NCBI GenBank assembly: GCA_963769665.1
Contig: CAVYMQ010000003.1
Coordinates: 1,612,001 to 1,676,000 of the forward strand
Length of the DNA stretch: 64,000 nt
Origin: JACCTU01 sp963769665
GTDB taxonomy: Bacteria; Actinomycetota; Thermoleophilia; Gaiellales; Gaiellaceae
Direction of reading: 5' to 3'
The notes below the pieces were generated by a model. It ran no database searches, had not been told where the DNA came from, and saw nothing but the letters and a program-made list of their open reading frames with translations. The number at the start of each line of letters is the position of its first letter. The stretch's first letter is position 1. Positions 25,321-33,722 of this stretch are shown in pieces. The translations under genes and the position numbers were made by a program.

Positions 25321-25363
25321 GCGTACCTCCGGTGTCCGTGGCGCCCGCTAGCCTCCCCCTCGC

Positions 25364-27973
25364 GTGCACCTGAGCGCGATCAAACTGCGTGGCTTCAAGT
25401 CGTTCCCCGATCCGGTGGAAATCCGGCTCGAGCCCGGCGTGGCCGTGGTGGTCGGGCCGAACGGCTCCGGGAAGTCGAACGTCTCCGACGGGATCGTCTG
25501 GGCGGCCGGGTCGCTCGCCCCGTCGGAGCTGCGCGCCGAGAAGCCCGACGACGTGCTCTTCGCCGGCGCGGCCGGGCGGAAGGCGACCGACTACTGCGAG
25601 GTCGAGCTGCTGTTCGACAACTCGGACGGCGACGGGCCGGTCGAGTTCTCGGAGCTCTCGATCTCGCGGCGCCTGCACCGCGGCGGCGAGGGCCAGTACC
25701 TCGTCAACCGCACGGGCGTGCGGAGGATCGACCTCGTCGAGCTGCTCGCGGATCTCGGGCTCGGCGGCGGCATGCACTCGATCATCGGCCAGGGCAAGGT
25801 GGAAGAGGTGTTGTCGTCGTCGCCCGAGCGGCGGCGCGAGATGATCGAGGAGGCTGCGGGGCTCGGGCGCTTCAAGCGCCAGCGCCACCGCGCAGAGCTG
25901 AAGCTGCAGCGCGTCGCGATGCAGGCGGAGCGCGCGCGCGACGTGGAGGCCGAGGTCAAGAAGCGGCTGCGACCGCTCGCGCTGCAGGCGACGGCGGCCG
26001 AGCGCGCGGAGAAGCTCGTCGGCGAGATCGCCTCGCTGCGCGCGCGCATCGCGCAACTCGACCTCGACGCGCTGAGCGGCCGACTGGCCGAGGGCGAGGA
26101 GCGCCGCACGGCGGCCGGGCTCGCCCGACGTCACGTCAACGAGCGGCTCGAGACGCTGCTCACCGAGCGGAACGCGGTCGAGGAGGAGCTGACCGACGCG
26201 GCGGGCCGTCGCGAGGATTCGACCGCCACGCTCTATCGCCTGCGCAGCGCCGGGGAGCGGCTGACGCTTCGGCTCGAGTCGATCGCCGGACTCCGCGCGG
26301 GGCTTCCGACCACGCAGGAGACGCTCACCGACGGCGCCGAGCTGCGGCGTGCGGCTGCGGATGCTGCCGCGAGCTCGTCGGCGGCGTCGAAGGAGCGAGA
26401 CGAGCTCGCCGAGACGCTCTCGCTCGCGCGCACGCGACTTGCCGCGCTCGAGCGCACGCTCGCCGAGCGCGAGGGTCTACCTCCCGCCGCGCGCGCGCTC
26501 GCCGAGGAGGGCGAGCGCATCGCGCTCTCGCAGCTCGACGTCGCGCCGGGCGACGAGCGTGCCGTGGCTGCGGCGCTGCGGTGGCGCGCCTCTGCAGTCG
26601 TGGCGCCCGACGCGGCGTCCGCGCTTGCGCTGCTCGAGCGTGCACGGGCCGCTGGGCTCGGCAGCCTCACGGTCGTGACGCGCGTGCCCGAGCCATTCCG
26701 CGAGGCGCGCGTCGTCGCAAAGGAAGACCTGCTCGCGCAGAGCGAGCGCGCCGTCACGCGCGAGGGCTTCGGCTACGACCCCGCGAGCGGCGAGCTGTGG
26801 TTCTCGGGTGAGGCCGCAGAGGCCGTGCTGCTCGAGCTCGAAGCGCGCGGGCGCGAGCTCCGCCGGGAGATCGACGAGCTCGACGCGTCGCTGGCGAACG
26901 CTGCGATGCGCGCGGCCGAGACGCAGACGAAGGCAGCCGAGGCCCGTGCGGCGCTCGACTCGTTGCCGTCGGGAAGGCTCGACCCCGTCGTCGCTGCGCG
27001 CCTCGCACGTCTCGCAGACCGCGCCGTCTCCACGCTCGAGGGCGCGGTCGAGTCGAGTGCGCGCCTCGAGACGCCGATGCGCGCACGGGTCGATGCCGGA
27101 TCGCACCGCGCGCAGGAGCTCGGCGAGTCGCTGCGCACGCTCGGTGCGCAGGAGGTCGAGCTTCGCCGTGAGGCTGCAGAAGCGGCCGAGCGCGCGAGCG
27201 CCGTCGAGGTCGAGCTCGCGCGGATCGAGGCCGACGCGGCAGAGGCGCGTCGCCGGCTAGAGGCCGCCGACGCAGTGGCTGCCGAGGGCGACGACCGCGA
27301 CGCGCTCGACGAACGCGTCGAGCGACTGGAGAAGCGCCGACTCTCGCTCGGCCAGGTGAACCCGCTCGCGAAAGAGGAGTACGACGTGGAAAAGGCGCGA
27401 CTGGACGAGCTCTCGACGCAGCGGGCCGATCTCGAGGCGAGCTTGACCGAGCTCGAGAAGCTGCGCGCCGAGCTCGACGAGACCGTGCGCAGCCGCTTCG
27501 CCGAGACGTACGCCGCCGTCGAGTCACACTTCCACGAGGTCGCGACGACGCTCTTCCCCGGCGGCGAGGGCAGGCTCCGGCTGGTCGAGCCCGAGGACGA
27601 GGAGGAGCAGCCGGGCATCGAGGTCGAGCTGCGCCCGGCGGGCAAGCGCGTGACGCGGCTCTCGCTCCTGTCGGGCGGCGAGAAGGCGCTAGGCGCGATC
27701 TCGTTCCTGTTCGCGCTCTTCCTCGCGCGGCCGTGCCCGTTCTATCTCCTCGACGAGGTCGAGGCGGCGCTCGACGACACGAACATCGGGCGCTTCGTCG
27801 AGCTGCTCCGCCGGTACGCAGACCGCGCGCAGTTCATCGTCATCACGCACCAGAAGCGAACGATGGAAGCGGCCGACACGCTCTACGGCGTCACGATGGG
27901 CCCGGACGGCGTGTCGCAGATCGTGTCGCGCCGGCTGCCGCGCGAAGACGCGGCCGTCGCCGGCGCGGCGTAG
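25364..27973 (+). CDS. smc: Chromosome segregation SMC protein, short-armed
   Basis: 869 residues; condensin ATPase. The N-terminal head has FKSFPDPVEI and Walker A GPNGSGKSN (31-39). The C-terminal head has LSGGEKALGAISFLFALF (about 769) and Walker B FYLLDEVEAALD. Between them lie two coiled-coil arms of roughly 200-215 residues and a hinge at about 380-485. Typical SMC is 1,150-1,200 residues, so each arm is about a third shorter and the hinge reduced. There are no frameshift signs, and codon use is uniform. GTG 25364 follows TAGCCT (25349-25354) by 9 nt. Confidence 0.93.
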   Translation: MHLSAIKLRGFKSFPDPVEIRLEPGVAVVVGPNGSGKSNVSDGIVWAAGSLAPSELRAEKPDDVLFAGAAGRKATDYCEVELLFDNSDGDGPVEFSELSISRRLHRGGEGQYLVNRTGVRRIDLVELLADLGLGGGMHSIIGQGKVEEVLSSSPERRREMIEEAAGLGRFKRQRHRAELKLQRVAMQAERARDVEAEVKKRLRPLALQATAAERAEKLVGEIASLRARIAQLDLDALSGRLAEGEERRTAAGLARRHVNERLETLLTERNAVEEELTDAAGRREDSTATLYRLRSAGERLTLRLESIAGLRAGLPTTQETLTDGAELRRAAADAAASSSAASKERDELAETLSLARTRLAALERTLAEREGLPPAARALAEEGERIALSQLDVAPGDERAVAAALRWRASAVVAPDAASALALLERARAAGLGSLTVVTRVPEPFREARVVAKEDLLAQSERAVTREGFGYDPASGELWFSGEAAEAVLLELEARGRELRREIDELDASLANAAMRAAETQTKAAEARAALDSLPSGRLDPVVAARLARLADRAVSTLEGAVESSARLETPMRARVDAGSHRAQELGESLRTLGAQEVELRREAAEAAERASAVEVELARIEADAAEARRRLEAADAVAAEGDDRDALDERVERLEKRRLSLGQVNPLAKEEYDVEKARLDELSTQRADLEASLTELEKLRAELDETVRSRFAETYAAVESHFHEVATTLFPGGEGRLRLVEPEDEEEQPGIEVELRPAGKRVTRLSLLSGGEKALGAISFLFALFLARPCPFYLLDEVEAALDDTNIGRFVELLRRYADRAQFIVITHQKRTMEAADTLYGVTMGPDGVSQIVSRRLPREDAAVAGAA

Positions 27974-27980
27974 CGCGGGC

Positions 27981-28007
27981 CATGTCCGGTGCCTGGCACC
28001 GGACATG
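27981..28007. repeat. REP-like palindrome, copy 1
   Basis: Perfect 13-bp arms (CATGTCCGGTGCC and its complement) around a single central T. It lies 8 nt after the smc stop. It shares the TGTCCGGTGCC-x-GGCACC core with 28087-28109 but with the opposite central base, so the two are in inverted orientation. Could also act as a terminator for smc. Confidence 0.7.
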
Positions 28008-28086
28008 ACCCAACGAGCCGAGCCTGAACCGCCAAAACGGCTGCTCACCGCGTCGCGGGCTCGGGTAGTCAGCGACTCTCCGGCCT

Positions 28087-28109
28087 TGTCCGGTGCCAGG
28101 CACCAGGCA
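28087..28109. repeat. REP-like palindrome, copy 2
   Basis: TGTCCGGTGCC-A-GGCACC, perfect palindrome over 28092-28104 and imperfect outside. Together with copy 1, about 80 nt away, it forms the paired-inverted layout of a REPIN. GTGCC-x-GGCAC palindromes of this kind are associated with RAYT transposases in other bacteria; none is encoded in this window. Confidence 0.65.
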
Positions 28110-28153
28110 GGTCCGGCATGGCCCGGGCGGCGGGGCACTATCGTGGCCCGGCG

Positions 28154-29104
28154 ATGCCGAGGTCATGGGCCGAACTGTTGGGCGAGGAAGGTGCAACCGC
28201 AGAGTCTGCTGAAGAGCAGCAGGGCTTTCTCGGCCGGCTGCGCGACTCGCTCGGGCGTTCCCGCCGCGCGCTGACCGAGCAGCTCGAGGTCGCCGTGTTC
28301 GACCCGAGCGACGAGGCTGCGTGGGAGCGACTGGAGGAAGCGCTGATCACCGCCGACGTCGGCGTGCCCGCGACGGCCGAGATCGTGCGGCGACTGGAGC
28401 AGCGGGGCGAGCTGCCCGACCTGCAGGGCGCGCTCGTCGACGAGTTGGCCGAGGTGCTCGGTGAGCCCGCGCGGCTCGATGTGAGCGCGCGACCGACGGT
28501 CATCCTCGTCGTCGGCGTCAACGGAACCGGCAAGACGACGACGATCGGCAAGCTCGCCATGCGGCTGCGTGACCATGGCCGCACCGTCGTCGTCGGGGCA
28601 GCGGACACGTTCCGAGCCGCGGCGGAGGAGCAGCTCGAGATCTGGGCTGAGCGCGCGGGCGCGGACTTCGTCGGCGGCGAGCGTGGGGGCGACCCCGCCG
28701 CGGTGGCCTACGACGCGATCGAACGCGCAGAGCGCGACGGCGCCGACGTGGTGATCGTGGACACGGCCGGCCGCCTGCACACGCAGTCCAACCTGATGGA
28801 GGAGCTTGCGAAGGTCCGCCGCGTCATCGAACGAAAACGGGAGGGAGCGCCGCACGAGGTGCTGCTCGTGGTGGACGCGACGACCGGCCAGAACGGCCTG
28901 CAGCAGGCACGTCTCTTCGGCGAGGCGGTCGGGGTGACCGGCGTCGCCCTGACGAAGCTCGACGGCTCCGCGAAGGGCGGGATCGCGGTCGCGATCGCCC
29001 ACGAGCTCGGTCTGCCCGTGAAGCTCGTCGGCGTGGGGGAGGGGCTCGAAGACCTGCGCCCGTTCGACCCGAGGGACTTCGCCCGGGCGCTGGTCTCCGG
29101 CTGA
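28154..29104 (+). CDS. ftsY: Signal recognition particle receptor FtsY
   Basis: 316 residues; docks SRP-ribosome complexes at the membrane. The N domain (GFLGRLRDSLGRSRRAL to about 100) precedes the G domain: VVGVNGTGKTTTIGKLA, AADTFRAAAEEQL, VDTAGRLHTQSNLM, LTKLDGSAKGG and GVGEGLEDLRPFDP. The acidic A domain is nearly absent, as in many actinobacteria. ATG 28154 follows TATCGT (28139-28144) by 9 nt; the longer frame upstream would run through the REP copy. Confidence 0.94.
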   Translation: MPRSWAELLGEEGATAESAEEQQGFLGRLRDSLGRSRRALTEQLEVAVFDPSDEAAWERLEEALITADVGVPATAEIVRRLEQRGELPDLQGALVDELAEVLGEPARLDVSARPTVILVVGVNGTGKTTTIGKLAMRLRDHGRTVVVGAADTFRAAAEEQLEIWAERAGADFVGGERGGDPAAVAYDAIERAERDGADVVIVDTAGRLHTQSNLMEELAKVRRVIERKREGAPHEVLLVVDATTGQNGLQQARLFGEAVGVTGVALTKLDGSAKGGIAVAIAHELGLPVKLVGVGEGLEDLRPFDPRDFARALVSG

Positions 29105-29107
29105 GTC

Positions 29108-29317
29108 CTACGACCGCTCGATGGCGAACGCGATGTCGACCGTCGTGCGGTACTCGCTGATCCGATCGCCCTCCACCTCTGCGCTCATCGAGACGACGTG
29201 CGCGCCCGAGATCCCACGCAGGGTCTTCGCCGCCTCCTGAACGGCGACGTCTGCCGCCTTCGCGAAGCTCTCCGGCGACGAGCCGATGATCGTGACCACC
29301 TTTGCAACCTGGGCCAT
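29108..29317 (-). CDS. Dodecin flavin-binding protein
   Basis: 69 residues: MAQVAKVVTIIGSSPESFAKAADVAVQEAAKTLRGI with the conserved aromatic/polar stretch, then HVVSMSAEVEGDRISEYRTTVDIAFAIE, the dodecin fold. Dodecins form hollow dodecamers storing FMN/FAD or CoA derivatives, which fits the riboflavin operon elsewhere in the window. ATG 29317 has AAGGAG upstream; a TACGAT -10 candidate lies at 29352-29347, back to back with the ffh promoter. Confidence 0.93.
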   Translation of the reverse strand: MAQVAKVVTIIGSSPESFAKAADVAVQEAAKTLRGISGAHVVSMSAEVEGDRISEYRTTVDIAFAIERS

Positions 29318-29377
29318 GCCGCTCCTTTCTTGGCTGTAGCCGGGGGATCGTAAGGGCGCCAGTACACTTCTGCCGCC

Positions 29378-30769
29378 GTGTTCGACACGCTCTCCGACCG
29401 CCTTCAGGGCGCACTCGGCGATCTCAGGAAGCGCGGGACACTCGACGAGGAGTCGATTTCCCGCGCGATGCGCGAGATCCGCCTTGCGCTGCTCGAGGCC
29501 GATGTGAACCTCGACGTCGTGAAGGACTTCACGGCCAAGGTCCGCGAGCGCGCGATGGGCCAGGACGTGGTCAAGTCGGTCACACCGGGCCAGCAGGTCG
29601 TGAAGATCGTCCACGACGAGCTCACGGCGCTGATGGGGTCGGGCAGCTCGCGGCTCGTCTACACCTCGAAGCAGCCGACCGTGATCCTGCTCGCGGGCCT
29701 GCAGGGCTCGGGCAAGACGACGACGGCCGCGAAGCTCGCGCTGCTCCTCCGCAACGACGGCAAGCAGCCGGCGCTCGTCGCGGCCGACCTCCAGCGGCCC
29801 GCTGCGATCGAGCAGCTCGAGCAGCTCGGGAAACAGATTCAGGTGCCGGTGTACAGCGACGAGCGCAGCGACCCGGTCGCCGCCGTCCGGGACGGCCTCG
29901 CGCGCGCGCAGGCCGACGGGCGCGACACGATCATCCTCGACACCGCAGGCCGTCTGCACATCGACGAGGACCTGATGGACGAGCTCTCGCGCGTGCGCAA
30001 GGAGGCGCGGCCGCACAACGTGCTGCTCGTCCTCGACGCGATGACGGGCCAGGAAGCGGTTCGCGTCGCGCAGAGCTTCCAGGAGCGCGTCGCGTTCGAC
30101 GGCGTCGTCCTCACGAAGCTCGACGGGGACGCGCGCGGCGGCGCCGCGCTCTCGGTCAAGGCGGTCACCGGCCGCCCGATCAAGCTCGTCTCGGTCGGCG
30201 AGAAGCTCGACCAGCTCGAGTACTTCCACCCCGACCGGATGGCGTCGCGGATCCTCGGCATGGGCGACGTGCTGTCGCTCGTCGAGAAGGCCGAGCAAGC
30301 GTTCGAGGAAGACGAGCAGCAGGCGATGGAGGACCGGATCCGCAAGGGGAAGTTCACGTTCGACGACTTCCTCTCGGCGCAGAGGATGTTGCGCCGGATG
30401 GGCCCGCTCCAGGGTGTGCTCAAGTTGATCCCGGGGCTCGGTGCCCAGCTGAAGGACGTCGACATCGACGAGAACGAGTTGAAGAAGGTCGAGGCGATCG
30501 TGCTCTCGATGACGCCGCACGAGCGGAACACGCCGCACGTGATCGACGGCAAGCGCAGGATTCGCATTGCGAAGGGCAGCGGTACCTCGGTGCAGCAGGT
30601 CAACCGGCTGCTCGAGGCCCGCAAGCAGATGGAGAAGATGATGAAGGGCATGAGCAAAGGCAAGATGCCGCAGTTCGCGGGCCTCACGCCCGAGGCCGGC
30701 AACGGAGCACCGGCCCGCGCCGTGCCGCGCAAGTCCAAGAAGAAGAAGCGTCCCAAGAACCGGAGGTGA
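29378..30769 (+). CDS. ffh: Signal recognition particle protein Ffh
   Basis: 463 residues. NG domain: LAGLQGSGKTTTAAKLA, AADLQRPAAIEQL, LDTAGRLHIDEDLM, LTKLDGDARGG and SVGEKLDQLEYFHPDRMASRILGMGD. The methionine-rich M domain (RRMGPLQGVLKLIPG to QMEKMMKGMSKGKMPQFAG) binds 4.5S RNA and signal peptides. It ends in a lysine-rich tail. GTG 29378 follows TACACT (29363-29368) by 9 nt. One base separates it from rpsP. Confidence 0.96.
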   Translation: MFDTLSDRLQGALGDLRKRGTLDEESISRAMREIRLALLEADVNLDVVKDFTAKVRERAMGQDVVKSVTPGQQVVKIVHDELTALMGSGSSRLVYTSKQPTVILLAGLQGSGKTTTAAKLALLLRNDGKQPALVAADLQRPAAIEQLEQLGKQIQVPVYSDERSDPVAAVRDGLARAQADGRDTIILDTAGRLHIDEDLMDELSRVRKEARPHNVLLVLDAMTGQEAVRVAQSFQERVAFDGVVLTKLDGDARGGAALSVKAVTGRPIKLVSVGEKLDQLEYFHPDRMASRILGMGDVLSLVEKAEQAFEEDEQQAMEDRIRKGKFTFDDFLSAQRMLRRMGPLQGVLKLIPGLGAQLKDVDIDENELKKVEAIVLSMTPHERNTPHVIDGKRRIRIAKGSGTSVQQVNRLLEARKQMEKMMKGMSKGKMPQFAGLTPEAGNGAPARAVPRKSKKKKRPKNRR

Positions 30770-30770
30770 A

Positions 30771-31016
30771 ATGGCAGCTCGCATGAGATTGGCGCGGGTC
30801 GGGTCGAAGAAGAACCCGATCTACCGCGTCGTGGTCGCCGACTCGCGCTCGCCGCGCGACGGCAAGTTCATCGAGATCGTCGGTCGTTACAACCCGCAGT
30901 CCGACCCGTCGTTGATCGAGTTCGACGAGGAGAAGGTGAAGGCGTGGCTCGGCAAAGGTGTGCAGCCGTCGGGCACGGTCGCGCGGCTCCTGAAGATCAG
31001 GAACCTGAACGTCTGA
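30771..31016 (+). CDS. rpsP: 30S ribosomal protein S16
   Basis: 81 residues: MRLARVGSKKNPIYRVVVADSRSPRDGKFIEIVGRYNPQ is the S16 signature. ATG 30771 is preceded by GGAGGTGAA overlapping the ffh stop, so it is translated from the ffh transcript with a strong ribosome-binding site. Confidence 0.97.
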   Translation: MAARMRLARVGSKKNPIYRVVVADSRSPRDGKFIEIVGRYNPQSDPSLIEFDEEKVKAWLGKGVQPSGTVARLLKIRNLNV

Positions 31017-31017
31017 C

Positions 31018-31248
31018 GTGGACGAGCTCGTCGAGTTCCTCGCTCGCAGCCTGGTCGACGACCCGGATGCGGTTCGGGTCGAGCGCGAGGAGCGCGACGA
31101 CGCGCTCGTGCTGCACCTGCACGTCGCGCCCGACGACGTCGGCAAGGTGATCGGCCGCCAGGGACGGATCGCGCGCGCGCTTCGCGCGGTCGTCCGTGCG
31201 GGCGGGGTGCGAGAGAACCGCCGCGTGCTGCTCGAGATCGCCGGCTAG
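31018..31248 (+). CDS. khpA: KH-domain RNA-binding protein (KhpA)
   Basis: 76 residues with a single KH domain: DELVEFLARSLVDDPDAVRVE and the GxxG loop in VGKVIGRQGRIARALRAVVRA. It sits between rpsP and rimM, the standard location of KhpA, a small RNA chaperone implicated in cell division control. GTG 31018 follows the rpsP stop by one base. Confidence 0.93.
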   Translation: MDELVEFLARSLVDDPDAVRVEREERDDALVLHLHVAPDDVGKVIGRQGRIARALRAVVRAGGVRENRRVLLEIAG

Positions 31249-31250
31249 CG

Positions 31251-31958
31251 TTGCGCGTCGCCGCGCTCTACGACATCCACGGGATGCTGACTCCGCTGGA
31301 GGCGGTGCTCGACGAGGTCGAGGACGCGGACGTGATCGTGGTCGGCGGCGACGTGGCGAGCGGCCCGCAGCCGAGCGAGGCGCTCGAGCTGCTGCGAGGG
31401 CTCGGGGACCGCGTCAGCTGGGTGCGCGGGAACGGCGATCGCGAGCTCGCGACGGGCGGCACCTGGACGGCGGAGCGGCTCTCCGACGAGCAGCGGAGCT
31501 TCCTCGGCTCGCTGGCGGAGACCGTGGTCCTGGACGTGGACGGGCTCGGTGACGTGCGCTTCTGCCACGCGACGCCGCGGAGCGACGAGGAGATCGTCAC
31601 CCAGGCCACCCCCGACCACCACCTGGAGAAGGTCCTGGCTCGCACCGAGGAGTCGGTCGTCGTCGCAGGCCACACGCACATGCAGCTCGACAGGCGCGTC
31701 AACGGCTTCCGCTGGGTCAACGCCGGCTCCGTCGGCATGCCGTACGAGGGAGAAGTGGCTGCGTTCTGGGCGCTGCTCGGCCCGGACGTCGAGTTGCGGC
31801 GAACACCGTTCGACGTCGAGCGAAGCGTGCGCGACGTCCTCGACTCCGGTTGGCCCGACGCCGAGGCGTTCGTCGAGAAGAACCTTCGCGTTGCCGTCGA
31901 GCGCACAGACGTCACTGCCTTCTTCGAGCAGGTCGCGATCGACCGTGGTGAGCGATGA
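31251..31958 (+). CDS. Calcineurin-like metallophosphoesterase
   Basis: 235 residues. Dinuclear-metal motifs: LYDIHG (D-x-H), GGDVASG, RGNGDRE (GN-D/H), CHATP and AGHTHMQL. The layout matches the YfcE/MJ0936-like group of small phosphodiesterases; substrate unknown. TTG 31251 starts two bases after the KH-gene stop. It overlaps rimM by 4 nt, an insertion in the usual khpA-rimM pairing and so presumably co-transcribed. Confidence 0.88.
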   Translation: MRVAALYDIHGMLTPLEAVLDEVEDADVIVVGGDVASGPQPSEALELLRGLGDRVSWVRGNGDRELATGGTWTAERLSDEQRSFLGSLAETVVLDVDGLGDVRFCHATPRSDEEIVTQATPDHHLEKVLARTEESVVVAGHTHMQLDRRVNGFRWVNAGSVGMPYEGEVAAFWALLGPDVELRRTPFDVERSVRDVLDSGWPDAEAFVEKNLRVAVERTDVTAFFEQVAIDRGER

Positions 31959-32419
31959 CCGAGCACGTCGTCGTCGGGCGCGTTGGAAAGCCCCACGGGA
32001 TCGGCGGCGCGTTCGTCGTGGAGCATCCGAGCGACGATGCGGCACGCTTCGCGGTCGGCGCCGAGCTCTTCGTGGGCGACGCCCCGGTGCGCGTCGAGGA
32101 ATCGAAGCGCTCGGGCGGTCGGTTGGTCGTCAAGCTCGACCGACCGGTCGAGCGAGGCGCCGAGCTTCACGTGCCGAGCTCGTCGCTGCCGCCTCCCGAG
32201 CCGGATTCGTTCTACGTCTTTCAGCTCGTCGGGCTCGACGTCGTCGAGGAGGGCGGGCGGGGCCTCGGGAAGGTCAAAGACGTCGCGAACTACGCTGCCA
32301 ACGACGTGCTCGAGCTCGATTCGGGCGCGCTGCTCCCGCTCGTCGAAGCCTGCGTCCAGGAGATCGACCTGGAGGGCCGGCGGATCGTTGTCTCGCGGGG
32401 CTTCGCCGACCCTGAGTAA
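31955..32419 (+). CDS. rimM: Ribosome maturation factor RimM
   Basis: 154 residues; helps mature the 30S head with S19. VVVGRVGKPHGIGGAFVVEH is the N-terminal signature. FYVFQLVGLDVVEEGGRGLGKVKDVANYAANDVLEL and PLVEACVQEIDLEGRRIVV form the PRC-barrel domain. ATG 31955 overlaps the phosphoesterase stop. Confidence 0.93.
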   Translation: MTEHVVVGRVGKPHGIGGAFVVEHPSDDAARFAVGAELFVGDAPVRVEESKRSGGRLVVKLDRPVERGAELHVPSSSLPPPEPDSFYVFQLVGLDVVEEGGRGLGKVKDVANYAANDVLELDSGALLPLVEACVQEIDLEGRRIVVSRGFADPE

Positions 32420-32431
32420 CCTCACGGCCCG

Positions 32432-33094
32432 GTGCAGATCGACGTCTTCACGCTCGTCCCGCATGCCTACGCCTGGCTGACGGAGCAGCGGCCGCTGGCC
32501 GCGGTGCTCGGTGACGGCCTCGAGCTGCGGCTCTTCAACTACCGGGACACGTCGCCGCTCAGCGCGCGACAAGTCGACGACGAGCCGTACGGCGGCGGCG
32601 CAGGCATGGTGCTGCGCGTCGACGTCGTCGCGGCAGCGCTCGACGCGGTCTACGGCGGCGCGCCCGACCATCGCGTCGTCGCCATGACGCCGGGCGGAAG
32701 GCAGCTGACGCAGGAAGTCGTCGAAGAGCTCGCCGGTGAGGAACGGCTGACGATCCTGTCAGCGCGCTTCGAGGGGTTCGACGAACGGATCGTCGCCAAC
32801 CTCGCGTCGGACGCGATCTCGATCGGTCCGTACGTGCTCTCGAACGGCGACCTGCCGGCGATGGTGCTGGTCGACGCCGTTGTCCGGTTGCTGCCGGGAG
32901 CGCTCGGGAGCGCGGAGTCGAACGTGCACGAGAGCTTCTCCGCGACGCTCGAGCGCGGAGTCGAGTACCCGCACTACACCCGGCCCGCGGAGTTCCGTGG
33001 CTGGACCGTTCCCGACGTGCTGCTCTCGGGAGACCATCGGAAGGTCGACGAGTGGCGGGTCGAGCAGAGCCGGCTCCGGAGCATCCCCGGATGA
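32432..33094 (+). CDS. trmD: tRNA (guanine-37-N1) methyltransferase
   Basis: 220 residues; SPOUT-family methylation of G37. MQIDVFTLVPHAYAWL, DEPYGGGAGMVLRVDV, LSARFEGFDERI, the knot region ISIGPYVLSNGDLPAMVLVDAVVRLLPG and VLLSGDHRKVDEWR are all present. GTG 32432 follows TAACCT (32417-32422, including the rimM stop) by 9 nt. Its stop overlaps the lepB ATG. Confidence 0.95.
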   Translation: MQIDVFTLVPHAYAWLTEQRPLAAVLGDGLELRLFNYRDTSPLSARQVDDEPYGGGAGMVLRVDVVAAALDAVYGGAPDHRVVAMTPGGRQLTQEVVEELAGEERLTILSARFEGFDERIVANLASDAISIGPYVLSNGDLPAMVLVDAVVRLLPGALGSAESNVHESFSATLERGVEYPHYTRPAEFRGWTVPDVLLSGDHRKVDEWRVEQSRLRSIPG

Positions 33095-33687
33095 GGAACC
33101 CGATCGAGCGGCTGGGGCTGCCGCACGCGTGGACGGTCGCACTCGACTGGTTCGTGACGATCGTCGGTGCGGTCGCGATCGTGCTCGCGATCAAGGCCTG
33201 GGTCGTCAATCCGTACCGGATCCCGACCTCGTCGATGGAGCCTCGGCTGCACTGCGCCGCGCCGGGCCCGGGCTGCCTCGCCCGGTTCTCCGACCGCGTG
33301 CTCGCCAACCGCTTCATCTACCACTTCACCGACCCCGAGCGGGGCGACATCGTGGTGTTCAACACGCCGCCCCGGGCGGAGCAGCAGTGCCCGCCGGCAG
33401 GCACGTTCGTCAAGCGGATCGTCGCTCTCCCCGGGGAGACCTGGGAGCAGCGCGACGGGGTGGTGTACATCAACGGGAGGAAGCTGGACGAGTCCTACAT
33501 CCCGCAGGGCCGCAAGGACTTCGAGACGTACGAGCCGCAGCAGATCCCCGACGACGCCTACTTCGTGATGGGCGACAACCGCACCCAGTCGTGCGACTCC
33601 CGGCGCTGGGGGACGGTTCCGCGCGAGAACATGATCGGCAAGGTCTTCGCGACCTACTGGCCGCCGAACCGGATTTCCTTCCGCTAA
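33091..33687 (+). CDS. lepB: Signal peptidase I
   Basis: 198 residues; removes signal peptides at the outer face of the membrane. One N-terminal span (about residues 14-38) precedes PYRIPTSSMEP with catalytic Ser48. The catalytic lysine is in VKRIVALPGE (about Lys108), and box E is MGDNRTQSCDSRRWG. ATG 33091 overlaps the trmD stop; an in-frame start at 33052 would overlap trmD by 43 nt. Confidence 0.94.
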   Translation: MRNPIERLGLPHAWTVALDWFVTIVGAVAIVLAIKAWVVNPYRIPTSSMEPRLHCAAPGPGCLARFSDRVLANRFIYHFTDPERGDIVVFNTPPRAEQQCPPAGTFVKRIVALPGETWEQRDGVVYINGRKLDESYIPQGRKDFETYEPQQIPDDAYFVMGDNRTQSCDSRRWGTVPRENMIGKVFATYWPPNRISFR

Positions 33688-33722
33688 CATTCCGCCTCGG
33701 CCTTTCCCGGCCTCCTTTTCTT

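Noticed and set aside
27974..28153. Small protein genes in the smc-ftsY gap
   Set aside because: Frames there run through the palindromes, lack ribosome-binding sites and have no plausible product.
29341..29365. GTAAGGGCGCC between dodecin and ffh as a fourth iron operator
   Set aside because: Only the TAAGG half is present; the CCTGACA half is missing, and neither flanking gene is metal-related.
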